In this document: positions 42,372 through 50,849 of the stretch, piece after piece | Position numbering within the stretch: position 1 is the stretch's first letter | How the letters are laid out: every line of letters begins with the position of its first letter | NCBI GenBank assembly: GCA_031394355.1 | Contig: JANNSU010000066.1 | Location: 1 to 64,000, forward strand | Source of the DNA: JAEUMY01 sp031394355 | GTDB lineage: Bacteria > Pseudomonadota > Gammaproteobacteria > Burkholderiales > Usitatibacteraceae | Direction: 5' to 3' | DNA: 64,000 nt | Notes under the pieces: model-generated | What the model was told of the DNA's origin: nothing | What the model saw: the letters and a program-made list of their open reading frames with translations, nothing else | The model's database searches: none | Program-made: the position numbers and the translations under genes

Positions 42372-43366
42372 GCGAATATTTGTTGGAGCTTGTGAATGTC
42401 AGCAAGCGATTCTCGCCATCACAGGATATCGCCGCACGCATTGCAACAAAGCTGGGCGCGGGCACACCGCCTGCCGTGGTTCACGCGTTGGATGGGGTGA
42501 ATCTGGCGATCACAAAGGGGGAGGTCGTGGGCCTCGTTGGAGAGTCCGGCTGCGGCAAGTCGACACTCGGTCGCGTCGCTGCAGGCCTTCACCAGGCCAG
42601 TGCGGGCGAGCGTCGCTGGAAGGGCCGCACCGTGGAAATGAACGATCTTTCGGCGCGGCTTGCCATCCAGATGATCTTTCAGGATCCCTACGCGTCGCTG
42701 AATCCGCGGCTTCGCATCTTCGACATCATTGGTGAGGCACCGGTGGCACATGGCTTGGTGAGCGCCGCAGACAAGACAGCCTATGTGGAAAATCTCATGC
42801 AGCAAGTCGGGCTGGACGCAGGACTGATGCGGCGTTTTCCGCATCAGTTTTCGGGCGGTCAACGCGCACGCATTGGCATCGCCCGTGCGCTGGCCGTCAA
42901 ACCGGAATTCCTGGTGTGTGACGAAGCCGTCGCCGCCCTGGATGTCTCGATCCAGGCGCAAGTCCTCAACCTGTTCATTCGCCTGCGTCAGGAGCTTGGG
43001 CTCACCTATCTTTTCATCAGCCACGATCTGGGCGTCGTGCAACACATCTCGGACCGGGTGGTGATCATGTATCTCGGTCGTGTCGTGGAGTCTGCGCCCA
43101 CCACAGAAGTCTTCAGCGATGCACGTCATCCCTACACCCAGGCGCTGCTCGCCGAGGTGCCGCGACTCGATCAGCGACGCAAGGATTTCGTGGCCATCAA
43201 GGGCGAGATTCCCTCGCCAATCAATCCGCCTTCAGGCTGCCACTTTCATCCCCGCTGTCCGCACGCGATGGACCGCTGCCGAGAGATCGCACCGCCCCTG
43301 GCACAAGTCGCCCCGGGGCGCATGGTAGCCTGCCACCTCCATCCCGCAACATCGAGTGAGTCATGA
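42368..43366 (+). CDS. Peptide ABC transporter ATP-binding protein (DppF family)
   Basis: 332 aa from the ATGA overlap at 42368. Walker A VGESGCGKSTLGRVAAG, Q-loop IFQDPYASLNPRLR, signature FSGGQRARIGIARALAV, Walker B FLVCDEAVAALDVS (Val-Ala in place of the usual Pro-Thr/Ser), H-loop FISHDLGVV. C-terminal GCHFHPRCPHAMDRC. The first codons (ATGAGCGAATATTTG) are one base from the repeated palindrome. Confidence 0.94.
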   Translation: MSEYLLELVNVSKRFSPSQDIAARIATKLGAGTPPAVVHALDGVNLAITKGEVVGLVGESGCGKSTLGRVAAGLHQASAGERRWKGRTVEMNDLSARLAIQMIFQDPYASLNPRLRIFDIIGEAPVAHGLVSAADKTAYVENLMQQVGLDAGLMRRFPHQFSGGQRARIGIARALAVKPEFLVCDEAVAALDVSIQAQVLNLFIRLRQELGLTYLFISHDLGVVQHISDRVVIMYLGRVVESAPTTEVFSDARHPYTQALLAEVPRLDQRRKDFVAIKGEIPSPINPPSGCHFHPRCPHAMDRCREIAPPLAQVAPGRMVACHLHPATSSES

Positions 43367-44367
43367 GCAAGACACCCATCACCATCACGCCACCCACTGT
43401 CCACGCCGTGCCGGTGGTGTTTGATTCTCCGCACAGCGGGACCTGGTATCCGGATGACTTCCGCTACAAGGTGGACCATGCCTTGTTGCGCATGGCTGAG
43501 GACACGCATGTCGAAACACTGTTTGATGCGGCACCACGCCACGGCGCCACCCTCATTGCCGCCAACTTCCCGCGCAGCTACATCGACGCCAACCGTGCAC
43601 TCCTGGACATCGACAATGCGCTGCTGGAATCGCCCTGGCCCGGACCGGTGAACCCTTCGCGCAAAACGGAAAAGGGCATTGGCCTCGTCTGGCGCAGGCT
43701 CGACAGCGGCAATGACATCTATGACCGCAAGCTCTCTGTTCAAGAGGTGATGGCGCGTATCAAGACCTGTCATGCGCCGTACCACGCAGCCGTACGCGAT
43801 GCCCTCAATGAGGCCGTCGCACACTATGGTGCCGTATGGCATCTCAATTGCCACTCCATGCCTGCGGTAGGCGGCCAGGTCGCCGAGGAGGGCCCGGGCA
43901 AACCGCGCGCGGACTTTGTGCTGGGCGACCGCGATGGCACCAGCGCGTCACCCGAGTTCACCGCCTGGGTTGCGGAGATTCTTCGGGGCTTCGGCTACGA
44001 CGTGAAGATCAACGATCCCTACAAGGGCGTCGAGCTGGTCCGCGCCTACTCCGATCCGGCACAACACCGCCACAGCCTGCAGATCGAGATCAATCGCCGT
44101 CTGTACATGGATGAAAACACCAGAGAACACAATGCCGACTTCCCGGTGTTGAAGGCGCATATCGACAAGCTGGTCGCGCATCTCTGTGCCTACGGCGTGG
44201 CCCATGCGCCTGGCCATCACCATCATCATTGCGATCATGATCATGGTCACCAAAACAACGCTGAGCACGCTCACGGCCATGCACAGGGCCATGAACACGG
44301 CGGAAAGCCCGAGCCGGCCCCGCAACACGATCACGGACACGATCATGGACGCAAGCATTCGCATTGA
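43363..44367 (+). CDS. N-formylglutamate amidohydrolase-family protein with His-rich tail
   Basis: 334 aa, ATGA overlap with the ATPase gene. The domain (1-275) belongs to the N-formylglutamate amidohydrolase group: VVFDSPHSGTWYPDDFRYKV, AEDTHVETLFDAAPRHGATL, NFPRSYIDANRALLDID, HLNCHSMPAVGG and HRHSLQIEINRRLYMDE (zinc ligands His/Glu/His). The last ~55 residues are an extreme histidine tail (APGHHHHHCDHDHGHQ, AEHAHGHAQGHEHGG, QHDHGHDHGRKHSH) suited to binding zinc or nickel. Expected reaction: removal of formyl/acyl from glutamate-like amino acids. The next gene starts inside the tail. Confidence 0.88.
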   Translation: MSKTPITITPPTVHAVPVVFDSPHSGTWYPDDFRYKVDHALLRMAEDTHVETLFDAAPRHGATLIAANFPRSYIDANRALLDIDNALLESPWPGPVNPSRKTEKGIGLVWRRLDSGNDIYDRKLSVQEVMARIKTCHAPYHAAVRDALNEAVAHYGAVWHLNCHSMPAVGGQVAEEGPGKPRADFVLGDRDGTSASPEFTAWVAEILRGFGYDVKINDPYKGVELVRAYSDPAQHRHSLQIEINRRLYMDENTREHNADFPVLKAHIDKLVAHLCAYGVAHAPGHHHHHCDHDHGHQNNAEHAHGHAQGHEHGGKPEPAPQHDHGHDHGRKHSH

Positions 44368-45313
44368 ACTGACGCCCCCCGATATCCGCCGCTGGCGAAC
44401 CGGGACCGGTAGTATCGAGTACATCCATACGCTTGACAGCGGCCGGCCCGGGCCGCATGTCATGGTCAATGCCATCACGCACGGCAACGAGATATGTGGC
44501 GCGATCACGGTCGATCGGCTGCTCGGCATGGCCGCAGAGGGCATGCGCCCCGCGCGCGGGAAGTTGACCTTGTCGTTTGCGAATATTCGCGCATTCGAAA
44601 ACTGGAACCCGGACAACCCGCACGCCAATCGATTTGTCGACGAGGACTTCAATCGGGTGTGGGCGCCAGACACGCTGGACGGTCCGCGCCAGAGCGTGGA
44701 GTTGACGCGCGCACGCGCCATGCGGCCTGTGGTGGAGACAGTTGATCTGCTTTACGACATCCATTCCATGCACAATCCCCACGGCCCAGTCATGATTTGC
44801 GGTCCGCTGCAGAAGGGCATCGATCTCGCCCGCGCCGTCGGGGTTCCGGAATTTATCGTGAGCGACAAGGGCCATGCCAACGGCACCCGCATGCGGGATT
44901 TCGGCGGGTTCGGCGATCCCGACAGCCCGAAGAATGCGCTGCTCGTGGAGTGTGGCCAGCATTGGGAGTCTGCCGCTGCCGAGGTGTCATGGCAGTCGAC
45001 CTGGCGGTTTCTGAGGGAGAGCGGGGTGATGGATGCAGCGTTGTGCGACGTTGAAATTGATGCCGCAACACGCCAGCCAACCCAGAAGGTCGTGAAGGTC
45101 ACGGATGCCATCATCGCCAACTCGTCGGACTTCAAGTTCACCGATGGGCTGAACGGTCTCAGCGTCGTGAGCCGGGCGGGTGACCTGATCGCCACCGATG
45201 GTGGCGTACCGGTCACGGCGCCCTATGATCAATGCGTGCTGATCATGCCAACGCTGATCCATGTGAAGCAAGGCTTGACGGCAGTTCGACTCGGCCGTAT
45301 CGAGAACGGCTGA
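44345..45313 (+). CDS. Succinylglutamate desuccinylase/aspartoacylase-family zinc hydrolase
   Basis: 322 aa from the ATG at 44345, which overlaps the preceding gene by 23 nt. The longer frame from 44186 only translates the His tail in another frame. M14-like motifs: NAITHGNEICGAITVDRLLG (His and Glu zinc ligands), NPHANRFVDEDFNRVW, and LYDIHSMHNPHGPVM (third ligand); LLVECGQHWE near the catalytic Glu region. Hydrolyses N-acyl amino acids in known relatives. Its place after the peptide transporter and an amidohydrolase suggests use of acylated amino acids. One copy of the repeated palindrome, read ANIR. Confidence 0.85.
   Translation: MDASIRIELTPPDIRRWRTGTGSIEYIHTLDSGRPGPHVMVNAITHGNEICGAITVDRLLGMAAEGMRPARGKLTLSFANIRAFENWNPDNPHANRFVDEDFNRVWAPDTLDGPRQSVELTRARAMRPVVETVDLLYDIHSMHNPHGPVMICGPLQKGIDLARAVGVPEFIVSDKGHANGTRMRDFGGFGDPDSPKNALLVECGQHWESAAAEVSWQSTWRFLRESGVMDAALCDVEIDAATRQPTQKVVKVTDAIIANSSDFKFTDGLNGLSVVSRAGDLIATDGGVPVTAPYDQCVLIMPTLIHVKQGLTAVRLGRIENG
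44579..44590. repeat. Iterated palindrome GCGAATATTCGC
   Basis: Exact copy in the aspartoacylase-like gene, read as ANIR in LSFANIRAFENW. Confidence 0.85.
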
Positions 45314-45337
45314 CTGCACGGACAACCCCATGCTTCC

Positions 45338-45354
45338 AGGCCCCAGGGGGGCCT
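45338..45354. terminator. GC hairpin between convergent genes
   Basis: AGGCCCC-AGG-GGGGCCT, 7-bp stem, in the 45-bp gap between the aspartoacylase-like gene and ntrX. There is no T-run, so an intrinsic terminator role is uncertain. Confidence 0.4.
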
Positions 45355-45358
45355 CCGA

Positions 45359-46642
45359 TCAGGCTGAGGGATCTTCTGTCCGGCCGGATGGCTTGATGCC
45401 GAGCTGCTTCAATTTTCGATAAAGGTGTGTGCGCTCGAGGCCCACGCGGTCGGCGACCCGGGACATGTTGCTGTCCTCGCGGCGGATGTGATGCAGGAAA
45501 TACTGGTACTCAAATCGTTCGCGCGCTTCCCGCAATGGCATGTCCAGCGGCACACCGGCAAAAGCAGGTGCTGCCTCTTGCGTGTCGAGCCCGAAGTCAT
45601 GGATCACCCGATGCACATCTTCGGCGGCGATGTCGGCCTGGGTGGCGGTGAGCGCAAGCGTTTTGATCACGTTGCGCAGCACGGGCAAATTGCCTGGCCA
45701 CGACAGATTGCGCAGGATGTTCAGGATGGCCACGCTGAGATTGCGCAGTGGCACCTCGCCTGCCTCGACCATCTGCGACAGCATTGTGGTGGCGATGTCG
45801 GGAATGTCCTCGGCATGTTCCTTGAGCGCAGGCACCCGCAGTGTCAACGCCGAGATCTGCGAGAACAGCTGGGCATCAAAGCGATCCTGCTCCACCAGCG
45901 ACACCAATGGCTGGCTGGCAGAACACACGAGGCGCACATTGAATTTCTCCAGCTTGCTGGTCAGCTGCAGGAGACCCTTTTGTTCGGGACGCAGCAGCGT
46001 ATGTACTTCTGACAGGTACAGCACCCCATCTTTCACGTCGTTGAGCGGCTCGAAGGGATTGCTGGCAAGCCAGGCCAGATCCGACGGTGCCAGCCACGGC
46101 GCATTGCGCTGGTGCAGCTGACGGGCACAGAGCTCGAAGCCACAACCGGGATCCCCCGTCAGCAGTATCGGGGTCTTCAATCTCGCTGCCTGCTCCAGCC
46201 GTTGCTGCAGCTCGACCATGATGCGGGCGCGGCCAAGGTGCGCGAAGGTAAGGCCGGGACGCGGCAACACGCTCCCGCCAGACAACGCCTTGCCAACGGT
46301 TGCCAGGAGCTTTGGCAGGCTGATGGGCTTCTCGAGAAAATCGACCGCGCCGATGCGCGTCGCCTCCATGGCCGACTCGATGGTGCCATGGCCTGACATC
46401 ATCACCACGGGCATGGTCAGCTGGCCCGACACGGCCCACTCCTTGAGCAGACTGATGCCATCCGTATCCGGCATCCATATATCGAGCAGCACGAGGTCCG
46501 GGCGGATTTCCTTGCGCACAGCGCGGGCGCTGGCGGCGTTATCGGCCACACGCACCGTGAACCCCTCGTCCTTCAGAATCTCGGACAAGAGCTCGCGGAT
46601 GCCGACCTCATCATCTACCACCAGAATTTGATTGGAACCCAT
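45359..46642 (-). CDS. ntrX: NtrX-like response regulator with degenerate AAA+ domain
   Basis: 427 aa. Receiver (1-120): ILVVDDEVGIRELLSEIL, LVLLDIWMPDTDGISLLKEW, MSGHGTIE, DFLEKPI, all intact. Central region looks like a sigma-54 activator AAA+ domain but is decayed. The Walker A position reads TGDPGCGFELCARQLHQRN (no GKE), no GAFTGA loop is present, and Walker B reads GVLYLSEVH rather than GTLFLDEI. The C-terminal Fis-type HTH is good (SRVADRVGLERTHLYRKLKQ). It should bind DNA but probably neither hydrolyses ATP nor activates sigma-54. Directly downstream of the NtrY-like kinase. Confidence 0.85.
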   Translation of the reverse strand: MGSNQILVVDDEVGIRELLSEILKDEGFTVRVADNAASARAVRKEIRPDLVLLDIWMPDTDGISLLKEWAVSGQLTMPVVMMSGHGTIESAMEATRIGAVDFLEKPISLPKLLATVGKALSGGSVLPRPGLTFAHLGRARIMVELQQRLEQAARLKTPILLTGDPGCGFELCARQLHQRNAPWLAPSDLAWLASNPFEPLNDVKDGVLYLSEVHTLLRPEQKGLLQLTSKLEKFNVRLVCSASQPLVSLVEQDRFDAQLFSQISALTLRVPALKEHAEDIPDIATTMLSQMVEAGEVPLRNLSVAILNILRNLSWPGNLPVLRNVIKTLALTATQADIAAEDVHRVIHDFGLDTQEAAPAFAGVPLDMPLREARERFEYQYFLHHIRREDSNMSRVADRVGLERTHLYRKLKQLGIKPSGRTEDPSA

Positions 46643-46659
46643 GTCGATCTAACGATACC

Positions 46660-48834
46660 TCAAGAAGTCTCCAATCCCGGCGCAGGGGTGCCAACCGGGA
46701 GGGGAAGTGTAATGGAAACGCATGCACCCTGCGGCCGCAGATTTTCAATGGCGACGCGTCCGTGATGCTCCTCGATGATCTTCTTCACGATGGCAAGCCC
46801 GAGCCCCGTGCCTTTCGGCTTGGTCGTCACATAGGGCTCGAATATTCGCGTAAGCAGCCCGTCAGCGATGCCGGTGCCGCTGTCAGCAACGCTGAGCACG
46901 ATGCCGCCGGACGCGCGCCGGGTGACGATGGTCACTCTTGGCGATGGCTGGCCGGTCAGTGCATCGAGCGCGTTCTGCATCAGGTTATGCAGCACCTGCC
47001 GCAACAAGGCGGCATCGGCGCGAAGCACCGGCACGGTGTCATCCAGATCCACGACCAGCGTCACGGGCATGGATTCATACAGCACCAGCACCTCTCGCAC
47101 CAACTCGTTCAGGTCGACATCGGCTTCGGTGAGCCGCGAGCTGCGGGAGTAGATGCTGAAGTCGTCGACCATGCCCTTCAAGGCGGCTACCTGGGCCACG
47201 ATGGTCTGAGTGGAGCGACGCAGGATTTCAGCCTCGGCGGGCGGCAGATTGGCAGCGAGCTTGTGCTGCAGCCGCTCGGCGGAGAGCTGGATGGGCGTGA
47301 GCGGATTCTTGATTTCGTGTGCGAGCCTGCGCGCCACTTCGCCCCAGGCGGCATCGCGCTGCGCCTGGATCAGATGCGTGATGTCGTCAAACACCAGTAC
47401 GTAGCCGGACCCGATGGAGACCGGCAGCCGCGTCCCGCGCACCAACAGTGTCCGTGGACCATCGGTGCGGGCGTACTCAATCTGGCGTTCCCAGGCGCGC
47501 TCGCGGTTGCTGGCGAACTGGGTCAGCGCCTCGTCAATGAGCGGTTTCAGCGCGGGCACCTGCTGCGGCCATTCCGCAGCGCGCAGGCCGCGCAGGCTCT
47601 CTGCCTGCACAGCGAGCATGTCTGCCGCCGCCGCATTGAGCGTCGTGAGGTGGTGGCGTTCATCCAGCGTGATGACGCCTGAGGTGAGGTTGCCCAGGAT
47701 CGACTCGAGATACGTCTTGGCGTTCTCCAGCTGTTGCTGGTTGCGACTCATGGCGTCGGATGCCTCGGCGAGCTGGCGGGTCATGGTGTTGAACGACTGG
47801 GTCAGCACACCAAACTCATCGCGGCTCTTCACCGGGTTCAGCTTGGTGTAGTCACCCTTGGCGATGGCTCGCGTGCTCTCCGCGAGCGCCGAAAGGGGAG
47901 CAGACAAGCGCTCGGCCAACAGGAACGCCAGCACGACCGCAGAAAAGAGTGTGAGCAACAACGCCAGCGTCAGGGTCAAGCGGAAGATCCAGCGAAGCGA
48001 GGTCCTCGCCAGCGCCAGCGCCTGGTAGTCCTGCAGGCCCGACTCGACACGCTGTGCATCCGCAGCCAGCTGTGGCGGTGGTGCCTTCAAGCCTTGCAGC
48101 CAGCGTGTTTCATCGTCGCCCGTGTAAATGGCCACGGGCGCCACGGCGCGAAGCAGCAGACCTCGATCGGCCACGGCTTCGGTCCGCGTCAGCACCGGAC
48201 GAGACGCTTTCAACATGTCCACAGGCGGCAATTCGGGCAGTGCGCTGGTCGGCGTGCTGCCGCTGTGCGCGATCGCCTTTCCCGTGCCCGAGAACAACGT
48301 CAGCTCCGTGAACGAAAACTCGGTCCTGGCCGCATCGAGCAAAGCCTGTTCGCCGCTATTCACGTCCGTCAGCTGTAGCGCCGCCGTGCGGGTCTTCTGA
48401 CCGAGCTCGTTGAGCAGCGGATCGAGTGCCGACTTGCCGAGCTTCAATCCTGATTCCAGCGCCTGATCCACGGGAACATTGAACCAGGACTCGATGGAAC
48501 GCTCAAAAAACTGGAGCGAGACGGCATAGAGCAGCCCACCCGGCACAGTTGCCATCAATGCAAACACGAACATCAACCGCAGAGCCAGCTTGGCGCCGAA
48601 CACGCGCTCCTTGAGCTTCCGCCAGAGCACGACGATCTGATAGCCGATGAGGCCAAGGAGGCCTGTTGCCACGAAGATGCCCGAGCCGATTAGCCATGGC
48701 AGATTCTGCGAGAACTGCGAGTTGTTCGCGCTCGCACGCGAGAGCAGCACAATGAGCGCGAAGCCGGCCGCCACGAGCACAAAAGTGATCACGCGGATAC
48801 CGCGCATGATGTTGAAGCCGCCGGTCGCAATCAC
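46660..48834 (-). CDS. ntrY: NtrY-like sensor histidine kinase
   Basis: 724 aa from the GTG at 48834, which has GGAGG about 8 nt upstream; an ATG lies 9 codons later. N-terminal helices (VITFVLVAAGFALIVLLSRA; LIGSGIFVATGLLGLIGYQI), a periplasmic sensor part, HAMP (LSALAESTRAIAKGDYTKLN), PAS, HisKA with RRLAHEIKNPLTPIQLSAER, and HATPase (NALDALTGQPSPRVTIVTRR; RIFEPYVTTKPKGTGLGLAI). Membrane kinase for the NtrX-like regulator downstream (17-bp gap). Signal unknown. Confidence 0.9.
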   Translation of the reverse strand: MIATGGFNIMRGIRVITFVLVAAGFALIVLLSRASANNSQFSQNLPWLIGSGIFVATGLLGLIGYQIVVLWRKLKERVFGAKLALRLMFVFALMATVPGGLLYAVSLQFFERSIESWFNVPVDQALESGLKLGKSALDPLLNELGQKTRTAALQLTDVNSGEQALLDAARTEFSFTELTLFSGTGKAIAHSGSTPTSALPELPPVDMLKASRPVLTRTEAVADRGLLLRAVAPVAIYTGDDETRWLQGLKAPPPQLAADAQRVESGLQDYQALALARTSLRWIFRLTLTLALLLTLFSAVVLAFLLAERLSAPLSALAESTRAIAKGDYTKLNPVKSRDEFGVLTQSFNTMTRQLAEASDAMSRNQQQLENAKTYLESILGNLTSGVITLDERHHLTTLNAAAADMLAVQAESLRGLRAAEWPQQVPALKPLIDEALTQFASNRERAWERQIEYARTDGPRTLLVRGTRLPVSIGSGYVLVFDDITHLIQAQRDAAWGEVARRLAHEIKNPLTPIQLSAERLQHKLAANLPPAEAEILRRSTQTIVAQVAALKGMVDDFSIYSRSSRLTEADVDLNELVREVLVLYESMPVTLVVDLDDTVPVLRADAALLRQVLHNLMQNALDALTGQPSPRVTIVTRRASGGIVLSVADSGTGIADGLLTRIFEPYVTTKPKGTGLGLAIVKKIIEEHHGRVAIENLRPQGACVSITLPLPVGTPAPGLETS
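46838..46849. repeat. Near-copy of the iterated palindrome (TCGAATATTCGC)
   Basis: The inner 10 bp are perfect. It encodes the Arg-Ile-Phe-Glu of the conserved RIFEPY kinase motif, so protein sequence may explain it. Confidence 0.4.
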
Positions 48835-48877
48835 GGCTTCGCCTCCGGCCTCAACGCGGCTTCACTTCCGGGTGAGG

Positions 48878-49513
48878 TCACGGTTTCACCTCCGGAGAAA
48901 GCGTAAAGCGGTACCAGTCGGAAGCCAGCGTCCAGTCCTTCGAAGCAAATGCAGTGATTTGGAAGGGCTTGGGTAGCTGCGCCGTGTCCAGTCGCATGCG
49001 GACCATGACATCGTATTTCTCGCCCGGCCTGAAGCTGTCCCGACCGGTCACGGCCCAGCCGCGCACACGTGAGAGCTTGCGTTTCACCTCATCAAATGTC
49101 TTGATCGATTCCGAGAAGTTGCCCACTGACAGACGATATTGCTCGGTGAGCGGCAAATAGGAAATCTTGCGCTCGCGATCGACTTGTACCGCCCGCTTGT
49201 CAAACCAGTACCACCGCGGGCTACGCGCCTCGAACTCGATCAAGAAATAGAGCGGCACGCCGCGGACTATCGCTTCTTGCAGCGTTGCGGTGAACTGGAT
49301 GTCGAAATCTGCCGAGAGTTGCCAGCCGTCTTCGGCCAACTCCAGCCGCGCCTCCTTGACGGAGATGCCCTGGTCGGCGGCGCGCGCCTGCGGCACGAGC
49401 AGCGTCAGCCAGCACGCCACGAGCAGCCCAAGCCAGCCAAGCCAGCGTTGCCCCGCGCCGGACGGCTCAGGGCTTGGCAAGCAGCGCGTAGTAGAAACCG
49501 TCGTGATGGGCAT
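48878..49513 (-). CDS. DUF4390 exported protein
   Basis: 211 aa. A hydrophobic stretch (WLGWLGLLVACWLTLLVPQA) ends at RAADQG as a signal peptide after a long n-region. The rest (LELAEDGWQLSADFDIQFTA, GVPLYFLIEFEARSPRWYWF, YRLSVGNFSESIKTFDEVKR, KYDVMVRMRLDTAQLPKPFQ) matches the DUF4390 family found between rsmB and ntrY in Betaproteobacteria. It overlaps the rsmB 3' end by 47 nt; a later start is possible. Function unknown. Confidence 0.85.
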   Translation of the reverse strand: MPITTVSTTRCLPSPEPSGAGQRWLGWLGLLVACWLTLLVPQARAADQGISVKEARLELAEDGWQLSADFDIQFTATLQEAIVRGVPLYFLIEFEARSPRWYWFDKRAVQVDRERKISYLPLTEQYRLSVGNFSESIKTFDEVKRKLSRVRGWAVTGRDSFRPGEKYDVMVRMRLDTAQLPKPFQITAFASKDWTLASDWYRFTLSPEVKP

Positions 49514-50780
49514 CGGGAAGAAGTTGGCCGTCTTGCAAGCAGGGTGCAGGCGGCGTCTGATCGTGGGTCGGTTGTTGCGGCAGCGGCAGCAGTGTCACCA
49601 CGTTCCCCGATGCTGCCTGGGCGGCCATGAATGTCTCGACGACGCCCTTGTTCTCTGCCCGGAAGACCGAACAGGTGATGTACAGCAATCTACCACCGCT
49701 GGCGAGGCAACTCCATAGCGCAGTGAGCAGCGCGAGCTGCTGCGCTGCATAGCCGAGCAGATCGCTTTCGCGGCGCAACCACTTGATATCCGGGTGGCGG
49801 CGGATGACGCCGGAGCCGGAGCAGGGTGCGTCGAGCAGGATGCGGTCGAACGGTTTGCCGTCCCACCAGGTGCCGGGCTTCAATGCATCAGCGGTCTTGA
49901 CCGTCGCCGCGAGGCCCAGTCGATCCAGGTTGGCGGTGATGCGCGGTACGCGCCGGGGATCGTCATCCAGTGCCACCAGGTCGATGTCTGCCAGCTCCAG
50001 CAGATGCCCGGTCTTGCCACCCGGTGCAGCGCAGGCATCCAGCACCCGCATGCCCGGTGCGACGCCGAGCCAGTGTGCGGCACACTGCGCACCGGCATCC
50101 TGCACGGAGACTTTTCCCTCTGTGAATCCCGGAATCTCCGAAACGGGTTTCGGTGGATCGATACGCAACGCGCTGTCGCCCAGTCGCGTGACCGTGAAGC
50201 CTGCGGCCGCCAGTTCGGTCTCCATCTCCGCCGCGCTGGTCTTGCGAATATTCGCACGTAGTGTGAGTGGCGGATGCAACAGCGCGTTCACCGCCATCGA
50301 TTCCCAGTGGTCGGGATATTCCTGCTGTAGGCGCTTCACCCACCACGCGGGCAAGTTGTAGCGCGCAGGCCGACTGATGGCGCGCATCTCGTCCGGCAGG
50401 TTGTCCTGCTTCCGCTGGAAATTGCGCAGCACCGCATTGACGAGGCCCTTGGCTTGCGGGTGGCCGAGCGCCACGGCGGCCTTCACCGCATGGTCCACGA
50501 TGGCATAAGGCTTGCCCCGGCCGAACTGAAGCTGGGCCAGTGCGATCTTGAGCAGGCTGTCGATGTCCTGTCGCGCGGGCGTCTTCACCAGCGCGCGCAA
50601 CTCCGCCTCGATGAGTCCGTAGTGCCTCAGCGTGTCGAAGCACGCTTCACGAATCGCACCACGTTGTTGGGGGGTCAGGGATGGGTCTGCAGCGAGCGCG
50701 GCATCCAGCGCCTCGTTGAGATTGCGACCGTCGAGGACTTGGGTCAGGACGCGAGAGGCGGTCAGTTGGGTAGCGAGCAT
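49467..50780 (-). CDS. rsmB: 16S rRNA m5C967 methyltransferase RsmB
   Basis: 437 aa. NusB-like N-terminal RNA-binding domain (ALDAALAADPSLTPQQRGAI; QFGRGKPYAIVDHAVKAAVA), then the methyltransferase with SAM motif VLDACAAPGGKTGHLLELAD, the cysteine motif LLDAPCSGSGVIRRHPDIKW and the second cysteine in YITCSVFRAENKGV. One palindrome copy is read ANIR in LRANIRKTSAAE. In many Betaproteobacteria fmt lies directly upstream; here fmt is 12.8 kb away. Confidence 0.95.
   Translation of the reverse strand: MLATQLTASRVLTQVLDGRNLNEALDAALAADPSLTPQQRGAIREACFDTLRHYGLIEAELRALVKTPARQDIDSLLKIALAQLQFGRGKPYAIVDHAVKAAVALGHPQAKGLVNAVLRNFQRKQDNLPDEMRAISRPARYNLPAWWVKRLQQEYPDHWESMAVNALLHPPLTLRANIRKTSAAEMETELAAAGFTVTRLGDSALRIDPPKPVSEIPGFTEGKVSVQDAGAQCAAHWLGVAPGMRVLDACAAPGGKTGHLLELADIDLVALDDDPRRVPRITANLDRLGLAATVKTADALKPGTWWDGKPFDRILLDAPCSGSGVIRRHPDIKWLRRESDLLGYAAQQLALLTALWSCLASGGRLLYITCSVFRAENKGVVETFMAAQAASGNVVTLLPLPQQPTHDQTPPAPCLQDGQLLPDAHHDGFYYALLAKP
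50244..50255. repeat. Iterated palindrome GCGAATATTCGC
   Basis: Exact copy in rsmB, read as ANIR; T and A flanks extend it to 14 bp. Confidence 0.85.
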
Positions 50781-50849
50781 CCGGCGATTTTACGCGGTAG
50801 CGATAAACTGCCCCATCCGGGAGACAGACAGCGCCCGGCAGGAGCGTGC

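Noticed and set aside
42371..42382. GCGAATATTTG at the start of the DppF-like gene as another palindrome copy
   Set aside because: One base of the inner core is changed, so self-complementarity is lost. Kept only as a note.
44186..44344. Longer start for the aspartoacylase-like gene with an isoleucine-rich leader
   Set aside because: This leader is only the His-tail DNA of the previous gene read in another frame.
46838..46849. Near-palindrome in the NtrY-like kinase as a true copy of the element
   Set aside because: Listed with low confidence because it encodes the conserved RIFEPY motif of histidine kinases, which can explain the bases.
50454..50849. N-terminal extension of the GMC oxidoreductase into rsmB
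   Set aside because: The extra 132 codons are antisense to rsmB and unconserved; a GTG with a good ribosome site at 50850 begins right before the FAD motif.
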